Shown: in pieces, positions 51,597 to 60,430 of the stretch
Layout: the number at the start of each line of letters is the position of its first letter
Numbering within the stretch: the stretch's first letter is position 1
DNA from: Parvibaculum sp.
Lineage (GTDB): Bacteria > Pseudomonadota > Alphaproteobacteria > Parvibaculales > Parvibaculaceae
Direction: 5' to 3'
NCBI GenBank assembly: GCA_031291615.1
Contig: JARLIS010000024.1
Location: 106,923-170,922, forward strand
DNA length: 64,000 nt
The notes under the pieces: generated by a model
The model's input: the letters and a program-made list of their open reading frames with translations, nothing else
Database searches by the model: none
Told to the model about the DNA's origin: nothing
Program-made: the position numbers and the translations under genes

Positions 51597-52517
51597 TCAA
51601 ACTCCAAGCCCCGCCACTACCAGCGTTTCGAGCTTCTCCCGCATCTCGTCGGGAATGGGTATGGCCTTTCGCGTTTCGAGATCGAGCGCAATGGCAACCG
51701 CTTCCGAAGTGGCGACGCAATCGCCTTGCTCCAGATCGAACAGCCAGTGGCACCAGGTATAGGTCTTCGGCCCCACCTGCTTCAGCCCGCTCAGCAGCTT
51801 CAGCACGTCGCCCGAACGCGGGTAGCGATGATAGTGGAAGCGGTATTCGAGCGCCGCGCCGCCCACCTTCGGATTCCGCGACCGGTCGCTGCCGCTCGTC
51901 TGGCCGAGAAGATTGGGGATCGCATCGGACACGATGCCCATGAAATGCCGCGTGGCGAGAAAGCCTTGCCCGTCGCATTGCGTGGGTTGAATCTCGCCCT
52001 GCCAGGTGAAAAAGAGCTTCATCGCCTCCGCTTCCTTCAGCGTCGGCGGCACGCGCGGTTCGTAGATTTCAAGCCCGCGCGGGCTTCCATGGGCGGGCAG
52101 CTCCACCTTGATCGCCTTCACCGCCTTCTTGGCGCGGATGGTGAGCGGCTTTGCCTCGCGCGTGTCTTCGTCCATCAGTTCCACATCGGCGGCGAAAGTG
52201 GCGGCCACTTCGCCCGACACCGTGTTCCACATTTCCAGATAGACGCGCAGACCGAAATCCGTCGCATCGAGCACGCCCGCGCGAATGGTGAAGGGCGCGC
52301 CCGGCCGCTGCTCGCGCAGGAAGCGCACATGATGGTCGCGCGCGATGAGCCGCGCCCGCTCGGCGTCGATATAGCGGGGCCCGAGGCCGAGATAGACCCC
52401 GAGTGCGGCGAGCCCCTGCGTCGCATGGTCCAGATAGAATTGCACATTCATGTGCCCCATCTGGTCGGATTGCCATGTCTGCACGCTGGAGCGCGCGACG
52501 TCGATCATTTCTCCCAT
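51597..52517 (-). CDS. double-hotdog thioesterase, third in tandem array
   Basis: This is a 306-residue fusion of two hotdog domains. The N-terminal domain has the thioesterase motif QSDQMGHMNVQFY (4-hydroxybenzoyl-CoA thioesterase type, catalytic Asp). The C-terminal domain begins TQCDGQGFLATRHF, a degenerate version of the same motif lacking the His-Met-Asn. It is paralogous to the two genes upstream and is the last of the three-gene array, 31 bp after the second. The substrate is unknown; it probably cleaves acyl-CoA intermediates. Confidence 0.88.
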   Translation of the reverse strand: MGEMIDVARSSVQTWQSDQMGHMNVQFYLDHATQGLAALGVYLGLGPRYIDAERARLIARDHHVRFLREQRPGAPFTIRAGVLDATDFGLRVYLEMWNTVSGEVAATFAADVELMDEDTREAKPLTIRAKKAVKAIKVELPAHGSPRGLEIYEPRVPPTLKEAEAMKLFFTWQGEIQPTQCDGQGFLATRHFMGIVSDAIPNLLGQTSGSDRSRNPKVGGAALEYRFHYHRYPRSGDVLKLLSGLKQVGPKTYTWCHWLFDLEQGDCVATSEAVAIALDLETRKAIPIPDEMREKLETLVVAGLGV

Positions 52518-52548
52518 GAACCTGTCCTCGAACTTGCCATTCCGTTTT

Positions 52549-53457
52549 TCAATTCTGTCCGCGCCCGAAGCGCTCGGCGATCTCGCGCGGGATGGGAACG
52601 GACTTGCGGCTCTTCCTGTCGAAGAGCAGCCCGATCCCTTCCGTCGCGGCGGCGGCCTCGCCCGTTTCGGCGTTGAAGAGCCAGTGCCGGTAGCGCAGCG
52701 TTTTCTCGCCCGCTTCCACAAGCCCCGTGCGCATCACCATCGTGTCGCCGGATCTGAGTTCGCGGAAATAGGCCTGCCGGATTTCAACCGTCGCGGTCGC
52801 GAGCCCCGCCGCCGCTTGCCCGTGCCGACCGAGCCCGGCATGGGCCCACATATGGCCTTGCGAATCCGAAATCCGCGCCATGTAGAAGCGCGCGCTCATA
52901 TGCCCGTTATCGTCGCATTCCCAGGCATTGACCGCCGAGCGGTTGCTCTCGAACATGTCGAGCGCATCGGCGCGTTGAAGCGTGACGTTGCGGTCGAGCG
53001 CCTCGGGCGGCAGGGCGCGGGGAAGCGCCGTTTCGGGCGGCGTCGCGGCAAGCGTTGCCGCCGCCTCCCGCACCTCCTCTGGCCAGTCCACGAGCCGCCG
53101 CGCGGCGATGTCGAAGCAGCCGATCTTCACGATATAGGTCGCCGAAAGCCGCCCCTCCAGCGCCTCGCGCATCTCGTGATAAAGCGTCGCGGTCTTGCCG
53201 CCCATCTCGACGACGCCGCTTCTGACGAGCACGAGGTCGCTCGTCGCCATCTCGCGGTGAAAGCGGATGTGATTGTCGAGCGCGACGAGGCCGATGCGGC
53301 CCCGCGTTCCGCCGCCCGTGCCGAGGCCGAGCGCCGCGCGCAGATGCAGCGCCGCCTCCGCGGTCTTGGCGATATAGTGCTGGATGTTCATGTGCCCCAT
53401 CTCGTCGCATTCCTGCATCGAGACATAGCCGCGAAAACTGTCGATCATGCCGGTCAT
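52549..53457 (-). CDS. double-hotdog thioesterase, second in tandem array
   Basis: This is a 302-residue paralogue with two intact hotdog motifs: QECDEMGHMNIQHY in the N-half and WECDDNGHMSARFY in the C-half. Both carry the Asp-x-x-Gly-His-Met core. It shares ATGA junction 53454-53457 with the upstream paralogue. It is likely a thioester hydrolase for medium or aromatic acyl-CoA. The array has no gaps larger than 31 bp, so it is one transcript. Confidence 0.88.
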   Translation of the reverse strand: MTGMIDSFRGYVSMQECDEMGHMNIQHYIAKTAEAALHLRAALGLGTGGGTRGRIGLVALDNHIRFHREMATSDLVLVRSGVVEMGGKTATLYHEMREALEGRLSATYIVKIGCFDIAARRLVDWPEEVREAAATLAATPPETALPRALPPEALDRNVTLQRADALDMFESNRSAVNAWECDDNGHMSARFYMARISDSQGHMWAHAGLGRHGQAAAGLATATVEIRQAYFRELRSGDTMVMRTGLVEAGEKTLRYRHWLFNAETGEAAAATEGIGLLFDRKSRKSVPIPREIAERFGRGQN

Positions 53458-54398
53458 TGAGCCGCCGCCGGCGCGAGATCGCGGACATGGGCGCTGAGCC
53501 GCTGGCGTTCCTCGTCCGAAAACGATGCCGCGCGCCGCGTGTCGAGATCGAGCTGGATCGCCACCGCCTCGCTCGTTGCCGCGAGTAGCCCGGTCTCGCC
53601 GTTGAACATGAAATGCATGAAGCGCACCGTCTTCGGCGCCACTTCGATGAGCGCGCTCCTGACGATGAGAATATCGCCCGACAGAACCTCGCGCACATAA
53701 TTGAGCCGCTGTTCCAGCACCACGCTGCCGCGCCGCCGCGCGAACATCGTCTGCCGGTCCATGCCGACGCCGCTCCACAAATGGCCCGAGCCGTCCGAAT
53801 AGCGTGAGATGTAGAACTGCGTCGCCATATGGCCGAAATCGTCGCAATGCTGCGGGCCGACGGTCCCCCGGTAAATCTCGATAAAGCCGCGCGCGGCCGC
53901 CTCCTCGAGCGTGATATCCGCCAGCCGCGTCTCGCGTTTGACGCTGCGCCCCTCCGCGTGGTCCGGCAGCGGGCCGATCAGCGCCTTCGCCTTTTCGCGG
54001 GCATCCGCCGACCAGGGAATGAGCTTCCGGCTCTCAAGATCGAAATGCGCACTCACCGCCACCATCGTCGCCGCCGTCTCGCTCGTGCCGGCATTCAACA
54101 GCTCGTGATAGACGACAAGCGTCCTCTCCCGCATGTCGATCAGCCGCGAACGCATGGCCATCATGTCGCCCGCATGAAGCTCCCGGTGAAAGCGGTAATG
54201 CTCTTCCAGCGCGATCATCGTATGCCGCGCGCCGCGAATGACGCTCGGTGTCAGCCCCAGCGCCTGGCGCAGGTAGAAAGCGCCGTCCGATGCGCGGGCC
54301 GTATAGAACTGCACGTTCATATGCCCGTTATCGTCGCACTCCCAGGTATTGACCATGCCCCGGTAGCTGTCGAAATAGCCGTCCCGCAATGCCGTCAT
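53454..54398 (-). CDS. double-hotdog thioesterase, first in tandem array
   Basis: This is a 314-residue protein. The motifs are WECDDNGHMNVQFY in the N-half and QHCDDFGHMATQFY in the C-half, both with Asp and His. ATG 54398 (MTALRDGYFD) starts 9 bp after the stop of the upstream esterase (stop codon 54407-54409), so the four genes esterase-thioesterase-thioesterase-thioesterase form a single unit. I infer sequential hydrolysis of ester or thioester intermediates. Confidence 0.88.
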   Translation of the reverse strand: MTALRDGYFDSYRGMVNTWECDDNGHMNVQFYTARASDGAFYLRQALGLTPSVIRGARHTMIALEEHYRFHRELHAGDMMAMRSRLIDMRERTLVVYHELLNAGTSETAATMVAVSAHFDLESRKLIPWSADAREKAKALIGPLPDHAEGRSVKRETRLADITLEEAAARGFIEIYRGTVGPQHCDDFGHMATQFYISRYSDGSGHLWSGVGMDRQTMFARRRGSVVLEQRLNYVREVLSGDILIVRSALIEVAPKTVRFMHFMFNGETGLLAATSEAVAIQLDLDTRRAASFSDEERQRLSAHVRDLAPAAAQ

Positions 54399-54406
54399 GA
54401 CGCGCG

Positions 54407-55372
54407 TCAGCCCGTCACGCGCGCGAGAAAAGCGTCGGCCCGCGCATTGGCAGCCCGCGCGATTTCGCATGGGAAGGCGGTGAAGCCATGCGCGCCGCCG
54501 GGATAGACGGCAAGCTCGGCCTCGTTATTGGCCGCGATCCAGCGCGTATACATGAAGAGCGTATCGTCCAGCAGCGCATCGCGCGTTCCGATGCTGAACA
54601 GGGCAGGCGGCATTCCCTTGAGATCGGCATAGAGCGGCGAAATGTCGGGCGCGCGCCGGTCGGCAACGCCGGCCAGAAAGGCATCGCCGAATTGCTCGAT
54701 GTCGATGGTCCGCAGGATCAGCCGCTCGCTGCCGAAAGCCTTCTGGCTCGGCGTCATCGAAAGGTCGAAGGCGCCGAAAACGAGATTCGCGCCCCGGAAG
54801 CCGGTAAAGCCGTGCCGGTCGCGCATCCGCAGCAGCGTCACCGCCGAGAGATGCCCGCCCGCGCTTTCGCCGCCGATGGTCAGCGCCTCGGTGCCGAATT
54901 CCTTCCTGGCGTTCTTGACCAGCCAGAGCGCCGCCGCCTCGCAATCGTCGGGACCGGCGGGGTAGGGGTTCTCCGGCGCGAGCCTGTATTCGACGCTGAC
55001 GCAAGCAAGCCCGGCATTGTTGGCGATGCGCTCCAGCATCGGGTCCTGCTGGTCCGCCGCGCCGAGCACCCAGCCGCCGCCATGAATATGGAGATAGACG
55101 CCCCTGGGATTGTCCGGCGCAACGATCCTGAGCGGCACCTTGTGCCCGCCCTTGCCCTCGATTTCGACGGTGCGTGCGCGCGGCGATTTGGGCGCGAGCG
55201 GAAAGGCCCCTTCGCCCCTGGCCCGTGCGTCGCGCACGGTCTGCGCGCCCACGTCCCACCATTCGGCCATGCCGGTCATCATCTTGACGATGGCCTCGTT
55301 GATGGCCCTGGTCTCGGCCGATATCGCCTCGGCCCGGAACAATGCGGGGTCGAGCTCGGGTCTGTCGGTCAT
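54407..55372 (-). CDS. alpha/beta hydrolase, HSL (acetyl esterase/lipase) family
   Basis: This is a 321-residue esterase with the canonical HGGG oxyanion motif in [12 protein letters not shown], the nucleophile serine in [10 protein letters not shown], an acidic residue in GTRDALLDD and the histidine in GGAHGF. The ATG at 55372 has GGAGGC eight bases upstream. It heads the minus-strand unit that continues into the three double-hotdog thioesterases. It is divergent from the 2'-5' RNA ligase gene. Confidence 0.92.
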   Translation of the reverse strand: MTDRPELDPALFRAEAISAETRAINEAIVKMMTGMAEWWDVGAQTVRDARARGEGAFPLAPKSPRARTVEIEGKGGHKVPLRIVAPDNPRGVYLHIHGGGWVLGAADQQDPMLERIANNAGLACVSVEYRLAPENPYPAGPDDCEAAALWLVKNARKEFGTEALTIGGESAGGHLSAVTLLRMRDRHGFTGFRGANLVFGAFDLSMTPSQKAFGSERLILRTIDIEQFGDAFLAGVADRRAPDISPLYADLKGMPPALFSIGTRDALLDDTLFMYTRWIAANNEAELAVYPGGAHGFTAFPCEIARAANARADAFLARVTG

Positions 55373-55464
55373 ATGTTTCGCGCCTCCGGGTTTCTTTTGC
55401 CGCAAAGTAGACCGGATTTCGGCGCTTTCGTCTAATATCTGCAAGGGGGAGAGAGGACGGCGAA

Positions 55465-56007
55465 ATGGAAACCGCGCTGGTGCTGTGCATTCCCGAGGCC
55501 GAGGAGCTGGTGTCGAGCTGGCGCCTGCGCCACGACCCCTCCGCTTTGGCCGGGATGCCGGCCCATATAACGCTGGTCTATCCCTTCAAGCCCTATGAGG
55601 AAATCGACGCGGCCGTCGAGGCCGACCTGGCGCGGCTTTTCGCGCAGGGCCACGCGCTCGATATCACCTTCCATCATACCCGGCGCTTCCCGCGCGTCCT
55701 CTGGCTCGCGCCGGAAAGGCCAGAGCCCATCGCCGCCATCGTCCGCGCGCTCGGTCTCGTCTTTCCGGGCCATCTTCCCTATGGCGGGGCTTTCCCCGAC
55801 ACGGTGCCGCATCTGACGGTCGCCGATCTCTCACGCGGCCAGGCATCGGACCTCGATGCGATCGAACGGGAATTTCTGGCGGAAGCCCGTCGCCGCCTGC
55901 CGCTCGCCGCCCGCGTCGAGACGGCGACGCTCATGTACAAGAGCGACGGCGGCGGCTGGCATGAAGCGAAGCGTTTTACGCTCGGCGGTCAGACGGCCGC
56001 CGCATAG
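55465..56007 (+). CDS. 2'-5' RNA ligase / 2H phosphoesterase family protein
   Basis: This is a 180-residue two-histidine phosphoesterase. It has the two HxT motifs that define the family: AHITLVYP (residues about 33-40) and PHLTVAD (about 115-121), separated by the normal distance. Members hydrolyse or ligate 2'-5' or cyclic phosphodiester bonds in RNA. The first 36 residues ([19 protein letters not shown]) form the leading strand and helix. It ends overlapping the DJ-1 gene on the other strand by 19 bp. Confidence 0.88.
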   Translation: METALVLCIPEAEELVSSWRLRHDPSALAGMPAHITLVYPFKPYEEIDAAVEADLARLFAQGHALDITFHHTRRFPRVLWLAPERPEPIAAIVRALGLVFPGHLPYGGAFPDTVPHLTVADLSRGQASDLDAIEREFLAEARRRLPLAARVETATLMYKSDGGGWHEAKRFTLGGQTAAA

Positions 56008-56609
56008 GGCGGCGCGGGATCGTATTGCATGCCGTGCTGCGTGAAGCGCGCGTGATCCTCGCCATGCATCTGTCCGGTGAGCCAGAGCGCCATGTCGATC
56101 CCGGCCGACACGCCCGCCGACGTCACCACATTGCCGTCCCGCACGTAGCGCACCTTTTCCAGAACCTCGCTTGCCTCGCCCCGCTGGCGCAGCGTTTCGA
56201 TGAAGCCCCAATGCGTCGTCACGCGCTTGCCCCTGGCGGGGCCCGCCGCCGTCAGCATCAGCGAGCCGGTGCACACGCTCGTCACCCATTCGCAGCCGGG
56301 CGCGACGCGGGCGATCCAGCTCATGAGCGCCGGATTGTTGATCTCCCGCCGTGTGCCCATGCCGCCCGGCACCAGCAGCACGTCGAGCTTCGGCGCGTCG
56401 GCGATGCCGCAATGCGCCTCGACGCGCATGCCCTTGGCGCAGGTAACGGTCCCGCCCGTCTCCGAAATCAGCAGCACCTTGTCGGGCCGCCTGTTTTCGC
56501 TGCGCGCGAACATCTCGTTCGACATGGTGAAGACCTCATAGGGCCCGACGAAATCGAGCTCCTCGGCGTCGTCGAAAATCAGGATGCCGATGGTGCGTTC
56601 ACGAGACAT
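55989..56609 (-). CDS. DJ-1/PfpI family enzyme (isonitrile hydratase-like)
   Basis: This is a 206-residue glutamine-amidotransferase-like fold protein. The nucleophile Cys is in VTSVCTGSLMLTAAG (the elbow), with an acidic residue in LDFVGPYEVFTM. VLLVPGGMGTRRE and VTSAGVSAGIDMALWL are typical of the isonitrile hydratase / GlxA-N branch. Its start overlaps the GlxA gene end by 11 bp, so the two form an operon. This matches the arrangement of isonitrile-degrading InhA with its AraC-type regulator. Other DJ-1 activities, such as glyoxalase, cannot be excluded. Confidence 0.85.
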   Translation of the reverse strand: MSRERTIGILIFDDAEELDFVGPYEVFTMSNEMFARSENRRPDKVLLISETGGTVTCAKGMRVEAHCGIADAPKLDVLLVPGGMGTRREINNPALMSWIARVAPGCEWVTSVCTGSLMLTAAGPARGKRVTTHWGFIETLRQRGEASEVLEKVRYVRDGNVVTSAGVSAGIDMALWLTGQMHGEDHARFTQHGMQYDPAPPYAAAV

Positions 56610-57642
56610 GCGGATATTCTCCTCTTGCTGAAGCGATGGGCCGCCGCGCGGTCTGGAACCTTTCGCGGTAGCGATTGGGTGTGACGCCGAGATGGCGCAG
56701 GAAAGCGCGGCGCATGCGCTCGCCGCCGCCGAAGCCCGCATCATGCGCGATGGTTTCGAGCGGAAGCCCGCTGTCGCTGAGCCGCCGACGCGCGTCGTCG
56801 AGCCGCGCCCGCTCGACGAAAAGCGCCGGCGTCGTGCCCGTCGCCGCCGTGAAGCGCCGCGCGAAAGTGCGCTCGCTCATATGCGCGAGCTTCGCCAGCG
56901 ACGGCACAGTGAAGTTGCCGCGCGGGTTCTCGACGATATGCGAGCAGATCGGCGCGATGCGTTCGTCGTCGACCGACTGCGCCGCAAGCTGCGCCGAGAA
57001 TTGCGATTGCCCGCCGGGCCGCATCAGGAACATCACGAGATGCCGCGCGATGAGAAGCGCCTGCTCGCGCCCGAGATCGTCCTCGACCAGCGCCAGCGCC
57101 AGATCCATGCCCGCGGTGACGCCGGCCGACGTCCACACATTCCCGTCGCGCACGTAAATCGCGTCGTCATCGACCTCGACATTGGGATAGTCGCGCTTCA
57201 TCCGGGCCGCGAAGGCCCAATGCGTCGCCGCGCGCCTGCCGTCGAGAAGACCGGCGGCGGCAAGAAGCAGCGCGCCCGTGCAGATCGACACGGTGCGCCG
57301 CGCGCTTGCGGATGCGCTGCGGATGAATTCGAGCACCTCTGCGTCATGCGCCAGCGCCCGGCTGCCGAAGCCGCCCGAAACGATGAATGTGTCGAGGCCC
57401 GCAAGGTCGTCGTCGCCGATCTCGCCGATGGCGCGGTCCGCGAGCAGCGTAATGCCGCCGGTCGTCCGCACCGGGCCGGGCTTCGGCGCGACGATTTCGG
57501 CCGCATAGGCGGGCTTGCCGTCCGGCCCCAGCGCATTGGTGAAAATCTGCATCGGCCCGGCGATGTCGATCACCTGCGCGTTCTCATAGCCGAGCATGAG
57601 GACGCGGCGCACGGGCGGGGTCTGGTGACTGTTCTGGCTCAT
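56599..57642 (-). CDS. GlxA family AraC-type transcriptional regulator with DJ-1 domain
   Basis: This is a 347-residue protein. The N-terminal DJ-1/PfpI domain (VLMLGYENAQVIDIAGPMQI; SICTGALLLAAAGLLDG) is followed by an AraC C-terminal domain with two HTHs (LAKLAHMSERTFARRFTAAT and LETIAHDAGFGGGERMRRAF, then GVTPNRYRERF). GlxA regulators bind small ligands through the DJ-1 domain. ATG 57642 (MSQNSHQTPP) is used. Immediately upstream lie two 11-bp palindromes that may be its own operators. Confidence 0.92.
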   Translation of the reverse strand: MSQNSHQTPPVRRVLMLGYENAQVIDIAGPMQIFTNALGPDGKPAYAAEIVAPKPGPVRTTGGITLLADRAIGEIGDDDLAGLDTFIVSGGFGSRALAHDAEVLEFIRSASASARRTVSICTGALLLAAAGLLDGRRAATHWAFAARMKRDYPNVEVDDDAIYVRDGNVWTSAGVTAGMDLALALVEDDLGREQALLIARHLVMFLMRPGGQSQFSAQLAAQSVDDERIAPICSHIVENPRGNFTVPSLAKLAHMSERTFARRFTAATGTTPALFVERARLDDARRRLSDSGLPLETIAHDAGFGGGERMRRAFLRHLGVTPNRYRERFQTARRPIASARGEYPHVS

Positions 57643-57666
57643 GGGGCGGAGCTTAGCCGCCCCCGC

Positions 57667-57707
57667 TTCTGGCAGAAACGCCAAAGAAGGCGCAAATTCT
57701 GCCAGAA
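57667..57707. promoter_or_regulatory. twin 11-bp palindromes upstream of the GlxA-type regulator
   Basis: TTCTGGCAGAA (57667-57677) and TTCTGCCAGAA (57697-57707) are both palindromic and are reverse complements of each other, 30 bp centre to centre. They lie 25-65 bp upstream of the regulator start. The spacing, about three helical turns, suggests two dimers bound on one DNA face. Confidence 0.55.
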
Positions 57708-57723
57708 TCCTCTTTTGAAGGCG

Positions 57724-58170
57724 CTAGCGCCGGGCTTTGAGCCCCGCCAGCACCAGCGCGATCATCGCCGCCACCGCGCCGACAATGCCGAACATGAAAA
57801 GCGTGAAGTCGAGCGTGTTCCAGTCGAGGCCCGTCGCGCCCGTGCCGCGCCCGCCCGTCATGGCCGAAATCGACGAGGCGACGATATTGGTCCAGCCGGC
57901 GACCACGAGGCCCCAGAAGACGACCTTCTCCGCCGTCTTCGACAGGGCGAGATGTGCGGCGGCGGCCGCGCTCGCAATCATCAGCATGCCGTTCAGCACG
58001 CCTTCGAGATGCGCCATGTGCCAGGCGCGCAGCGCCTCGGCCGCGGCCGGACCGGCATTCGGATCGGCCGCCGCCGGTATGGCGGTCGCATAGGGAAAGC
58101 CCGCGAGAAAACCCGCGAGCAGCACCAGCGCGCCGTTCGCGATCAGAAGTCCCTGCAATCGTCTGTCCAT
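57724..58170 (-). CDS. styrene oxide isomerase-like membrane protein
   Basis: This is a 148-residue protein with four hydrophobic helices (GLLIANGALVLLAGFLAGF, MLMIASAAAAAHLAL, VVFWGLVVAGWTNIVASS and FTLFMFGIVGAVAAMIALVL). The second helix is preceded by WHMAHLEGVLNG. This resembles the conserved histidine-glutamate-asparagine segment (AHLEGxxNG) of styrene oxide isomerases, which convert epoxides to aldehydes using a haem. It lies 21 bp downstream of an FAD-like gene on the same strand. The assignment rests on the short motif and the topology. Confidence 0.6.
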   Translation of the reverse strand: MDRRLQGLLIANGALVLLAGFLAGFPYATAIPAAADPNAGPAAAEALRAWHMAHLEGVLNGMLMIASAAAAAHLALSKTAEKVVFWGLVVAGWTNIVASSISAMTGGRGTGATGLDWNTLDFTLFMFGIVGAVAAMIALVLAGLKARR

Positions 58171-58191
58171 TATCCTCTCCTGCGTTGTGAT

Positions 58192-59481
58192 CTAGTAGGC
58201 GCCCGCCCACATGTCGAAGTCGCGGGCCTTGCCGATTCCGGCAAACGCAACCCCCGGCACCGTCCGCACAAGGAACGATGTCAGGCTCGGCAATTTCGTC
58301 ATGGCGAAGGCCTGCATGCGGTTATTGAGCCGCCATCGCCCGAGCGCCGCGTTCATCGCCCGCTCGGGCGCCGCGCCGAGAAGAATGGCTTCGGCGGCGG
58401 CGAATCCGCCGAGCCCCGCCCGCGCCATGCCGTCACCCGCGATGATCGGGCATCCCGCGCCGCTGATGCGGCTGAGATCGAGCACGCCCTCCTGCCGGCT
58501 GCCGAGCTTCCGCCAGGGCGAGAGCGGCACGAAGGCCGTGCCCATGGTTTCTTCGGGCGCGTCGGGGGACAGGCCGAGCGCTTCGGCCACCTGTTCCAGC
58601 TCGCCACGCAGAATGTCCTGCTCGCGCGCTTTGTCGGCCTGCGCCCCGTTGCGGACGATGCGGAAAAAGATGCCGTAGAAGGTCGCTACAGGCGAGAGCG
58701 GGTCCTGAAACGGATAGAAGACGCACATGTCGACCGTGCCGTCACGCTTCAGCAGGCCGACGAAACTGTCATGCGGACCGATGATGCCGGCCTGCGCCAG
58801 CCTCGGCGATGTGAAGGCCATCTGCGCGGCGGCGACGAAATCGCGCGGCGGAAGCGGTTGCTCGCGCCAGGCCGCGCCGTCGATGGGCTTCGGCGTGCCG
58901 TTGACGATGAGCGGGTTTTGCCCCGGCGCCAGCGCCCGCAGATCGGCGTAGCTGGTGGCGGGTTCCTCGACGAAGCTGACGCCGCATTCGCGCGCAAGAC
59001 TGTTCAGCGCACCCATCAGCCTGGAGTTCCGCACGCCATAGGAAAGCGGCTGGCGGGGCGTGCGGTCGCGCCGCACATTCTCGCCGTCCATGAAGACGGT
59101 GCGGCGGTCGATGGATATGCGGCCCGCCGCATCCGGGTTGCAATAAGCTGCATATTGCCGGTCGGCGACTGCCTGCCGCCAGTCGGACCCGTAGACCTCG
59201 CCCAGCACCGCCTCGCGCGTCACGCCGCAGGCGGCCGCGTAATAGTCGACCGAGCGGGCCCTGAGCGTGCAGCCGTCGATGAGGCGGCGGCTTTCCGCCA
59301 CGGGCTTCGCGGCGACGACGACCTTGCCCTGAAATTCCGGGCTTCGCGCCAGCCGCGCCGCAAAGGTGATCGCCCCGATCCCGTTCGAATTGACGACGAT
59401 GCTGTCATAGGCGACGGGCGCGCGCGGTCCGCCTTTCGGCAGCGTCGCGTCGCGCCCGCGTATTTCGGCCATGCCAAGCAT
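58192..59481 (-). CDS. FAD-dependent oxidoreductase-like protein, divergent
   Basis: This is a 429-residue protein that resembles group A flavoprotein oxidoreductases. The N-terminal beta-alpha segment SIVVNSNGIGAITFAARLA stands where GxGxxG is expected but is altered. GCPIIAGDGMARAGLGGFAA near the C-terminus matches the GD motif that contacts FAD ribityl. No characterised family is recognised. ATG 59481 follows GGGGGGGG; ATG 59496 and 59472 are alternatives. It is cotranscribed with the isomerase-like gene downstream. Substrate and activity are unknown. Confidence 0.6.
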   Translation of the reverse strand: MLGMAEIRGRDATLPKGGPRAPVAYDSIVVNSNGIGAITFAARLARSPEFQGKVVVAAKPVAESRRLIDGCTLRARSVDYYAAACGVTREAVLGEVYGSDWRQAVADRQYAAYCNPDAAGRISIDRRTVFMDGENVRRDRTPRQPLSYGVRNSRLMGALNSLARECGVSFVEEPATSYADLRALAPGQNPLIVNGTPKPIDGAAWREQPLPPRDFVAAAQMAFTSPRLAQAGIIGPHDSFVGLLKRDGTVDMCVFYPFQDPLSPVATFYGIFFRIVRNGAQADKAREQDILRGELEQVAEALGLSPDAPEETMGTAFVPLSPWRKLGSRQEGVLDLSRISGAGCPIIAGDGMARAGLGGFAAAEAILLGAAPERAMNAALGRWRLNNRMQAFAMTKLPSLTSFLVRTVPGVAFAGIGKARDFDMWAGAY

Positions 59482-59549
59482 GTCCGCCCCCCCCATTTAT
59501 CCGCGCTCCCCAGCGCGGCCGCGAGTTTGTGGCCTAGCGGAAACCCCGA

Positions 59550-60407
59550 TCACGCCTTCAGCGTGCACTTGCCGTTATTGATGACGGTGACGTCGCGCGC
59601 CGCGACGCGCGCGCGGAAGGAAACGATATTGCCGTCCTTCCAGAGATCGACCGAAATCGTCTCGCCCGGGAAAACGGGCGAGGAAAAGCGCACGTCGAAG
59701 CCCGTGATCTTCGTTGGGTCGTAATCGCAAACCGACGACGAGACGATCGCCCGGCAGGTCGTGCCGTAGGTGCAGAGCCCGTGCAGGATCGGGCGGGGGA
59801 AGCCCGCCGCCTTGGCAAAATCGGGATCGGAATGCAGCGGATTGCGGTCGCCCGAAAGCCGGTAGAGCAGCGCCTGGTCGGGCCGCGTATCCGCCTCGAC
59901 CGTCAGGTCCGGCTTGCGGTCGGGAATCTTGTGCGGTTCCGGCGCGCCCTCGCGCGGTCCGCCGAAGCCGCCGTCGCCGCGCGCGAAAATCGTCGATTGC
60001 AGCGTGCAGAGCTTATCGCCCGTCGTCCGCTCCTTGATGACGCTTTCGGTGACGATGATCGCGCCTTTGTCTTTGCCCTTGTCCCAGGCGCCGATGACGC
60101 CGCTGTCGACGCTGATCTTCGCCGCCATGGGCAAGGGCTTGTGCAGCGTCAGCTTCTGCTCGCCGTGCACGACGAGGAGATAGTTGATGCCGCTGTCGCG
60201 CATCCCGCCCGCGCCCCAGGCGATGACGGTCGCCTGCGTCGGCAGCGTCTTCAGACCCTTCTCATAGACGAAGGGCAGTTCCTTCGCATTCATCGGGTCG
60301 CGCCCGAAGCCCACGCCCAGCGCATAGAGCATCGTCTCGCGGTCGCCATATTCGAATTCCTGGCCCGTCGCTTTCGACGCCATCAGATTTTCGTAGTTGA
60401 TCGCCAT
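59550..60407 (-). CDS. MaoC-type 2-enoyl-CoA hydratase (double hotdog)
   Basis: This is a 285-residue R-specific enoyl-CoA hydratase 2-like protein. The N-terminal hotdog half (MLYALGVGFGRDPMN) is followed by a C-terminal MaoC domain. The active-site pair is in YRLSGDRNPLHSDPDFAKAA (Asp and His of the hydratase 2 motif), then FPRPILHGLCTYG. The family hydrates trans-2-enoyl-CoA to (R)-3-hydroxyacyl-CoA, as in peroxisomal MFE-2 or PHA metabolism. ATG 60407 follows GGGAGAGAAAC. It is probably part of the lipid catabolism set here. Confidence 0.93.
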   Translation of the reverse strand: MAINYENLMASKATGQEFEYGDRETMLYALGVGFGRDPMNAKELPFVYEKGLKTLPTQATVIAWGAGGMRDSGINYLLVVHGEQKLTLHKPLPMAAKISVDSGVIGAWDKGKDKGAIIVTESVIKERTTGDKLCTLQSTIFARGDGGFGGPREGAPEPHKIPDRKPDLTVEADTRPDQALLYRLSGDRNPLHSDPDFAKAAGFPRPILHGLCTYGTTCRAIVSSSVCDYDPTKITGFDVRFSSPVFPGETISVDLWKDGNIVSFRARVAARDVTVINNGKCTLKA

Positions 60408-60430
60408 GTTTCTCTCCCTGTCTTCCGATT

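Noticed and set aside
56692..59724. A 1010-codon plus-strand open frame across the GlxA, isomerase-like and flavoprotein genes
   Set aside because: Arg/His-rich shadow frame with no motif; three sense genes with good motifs cover it.
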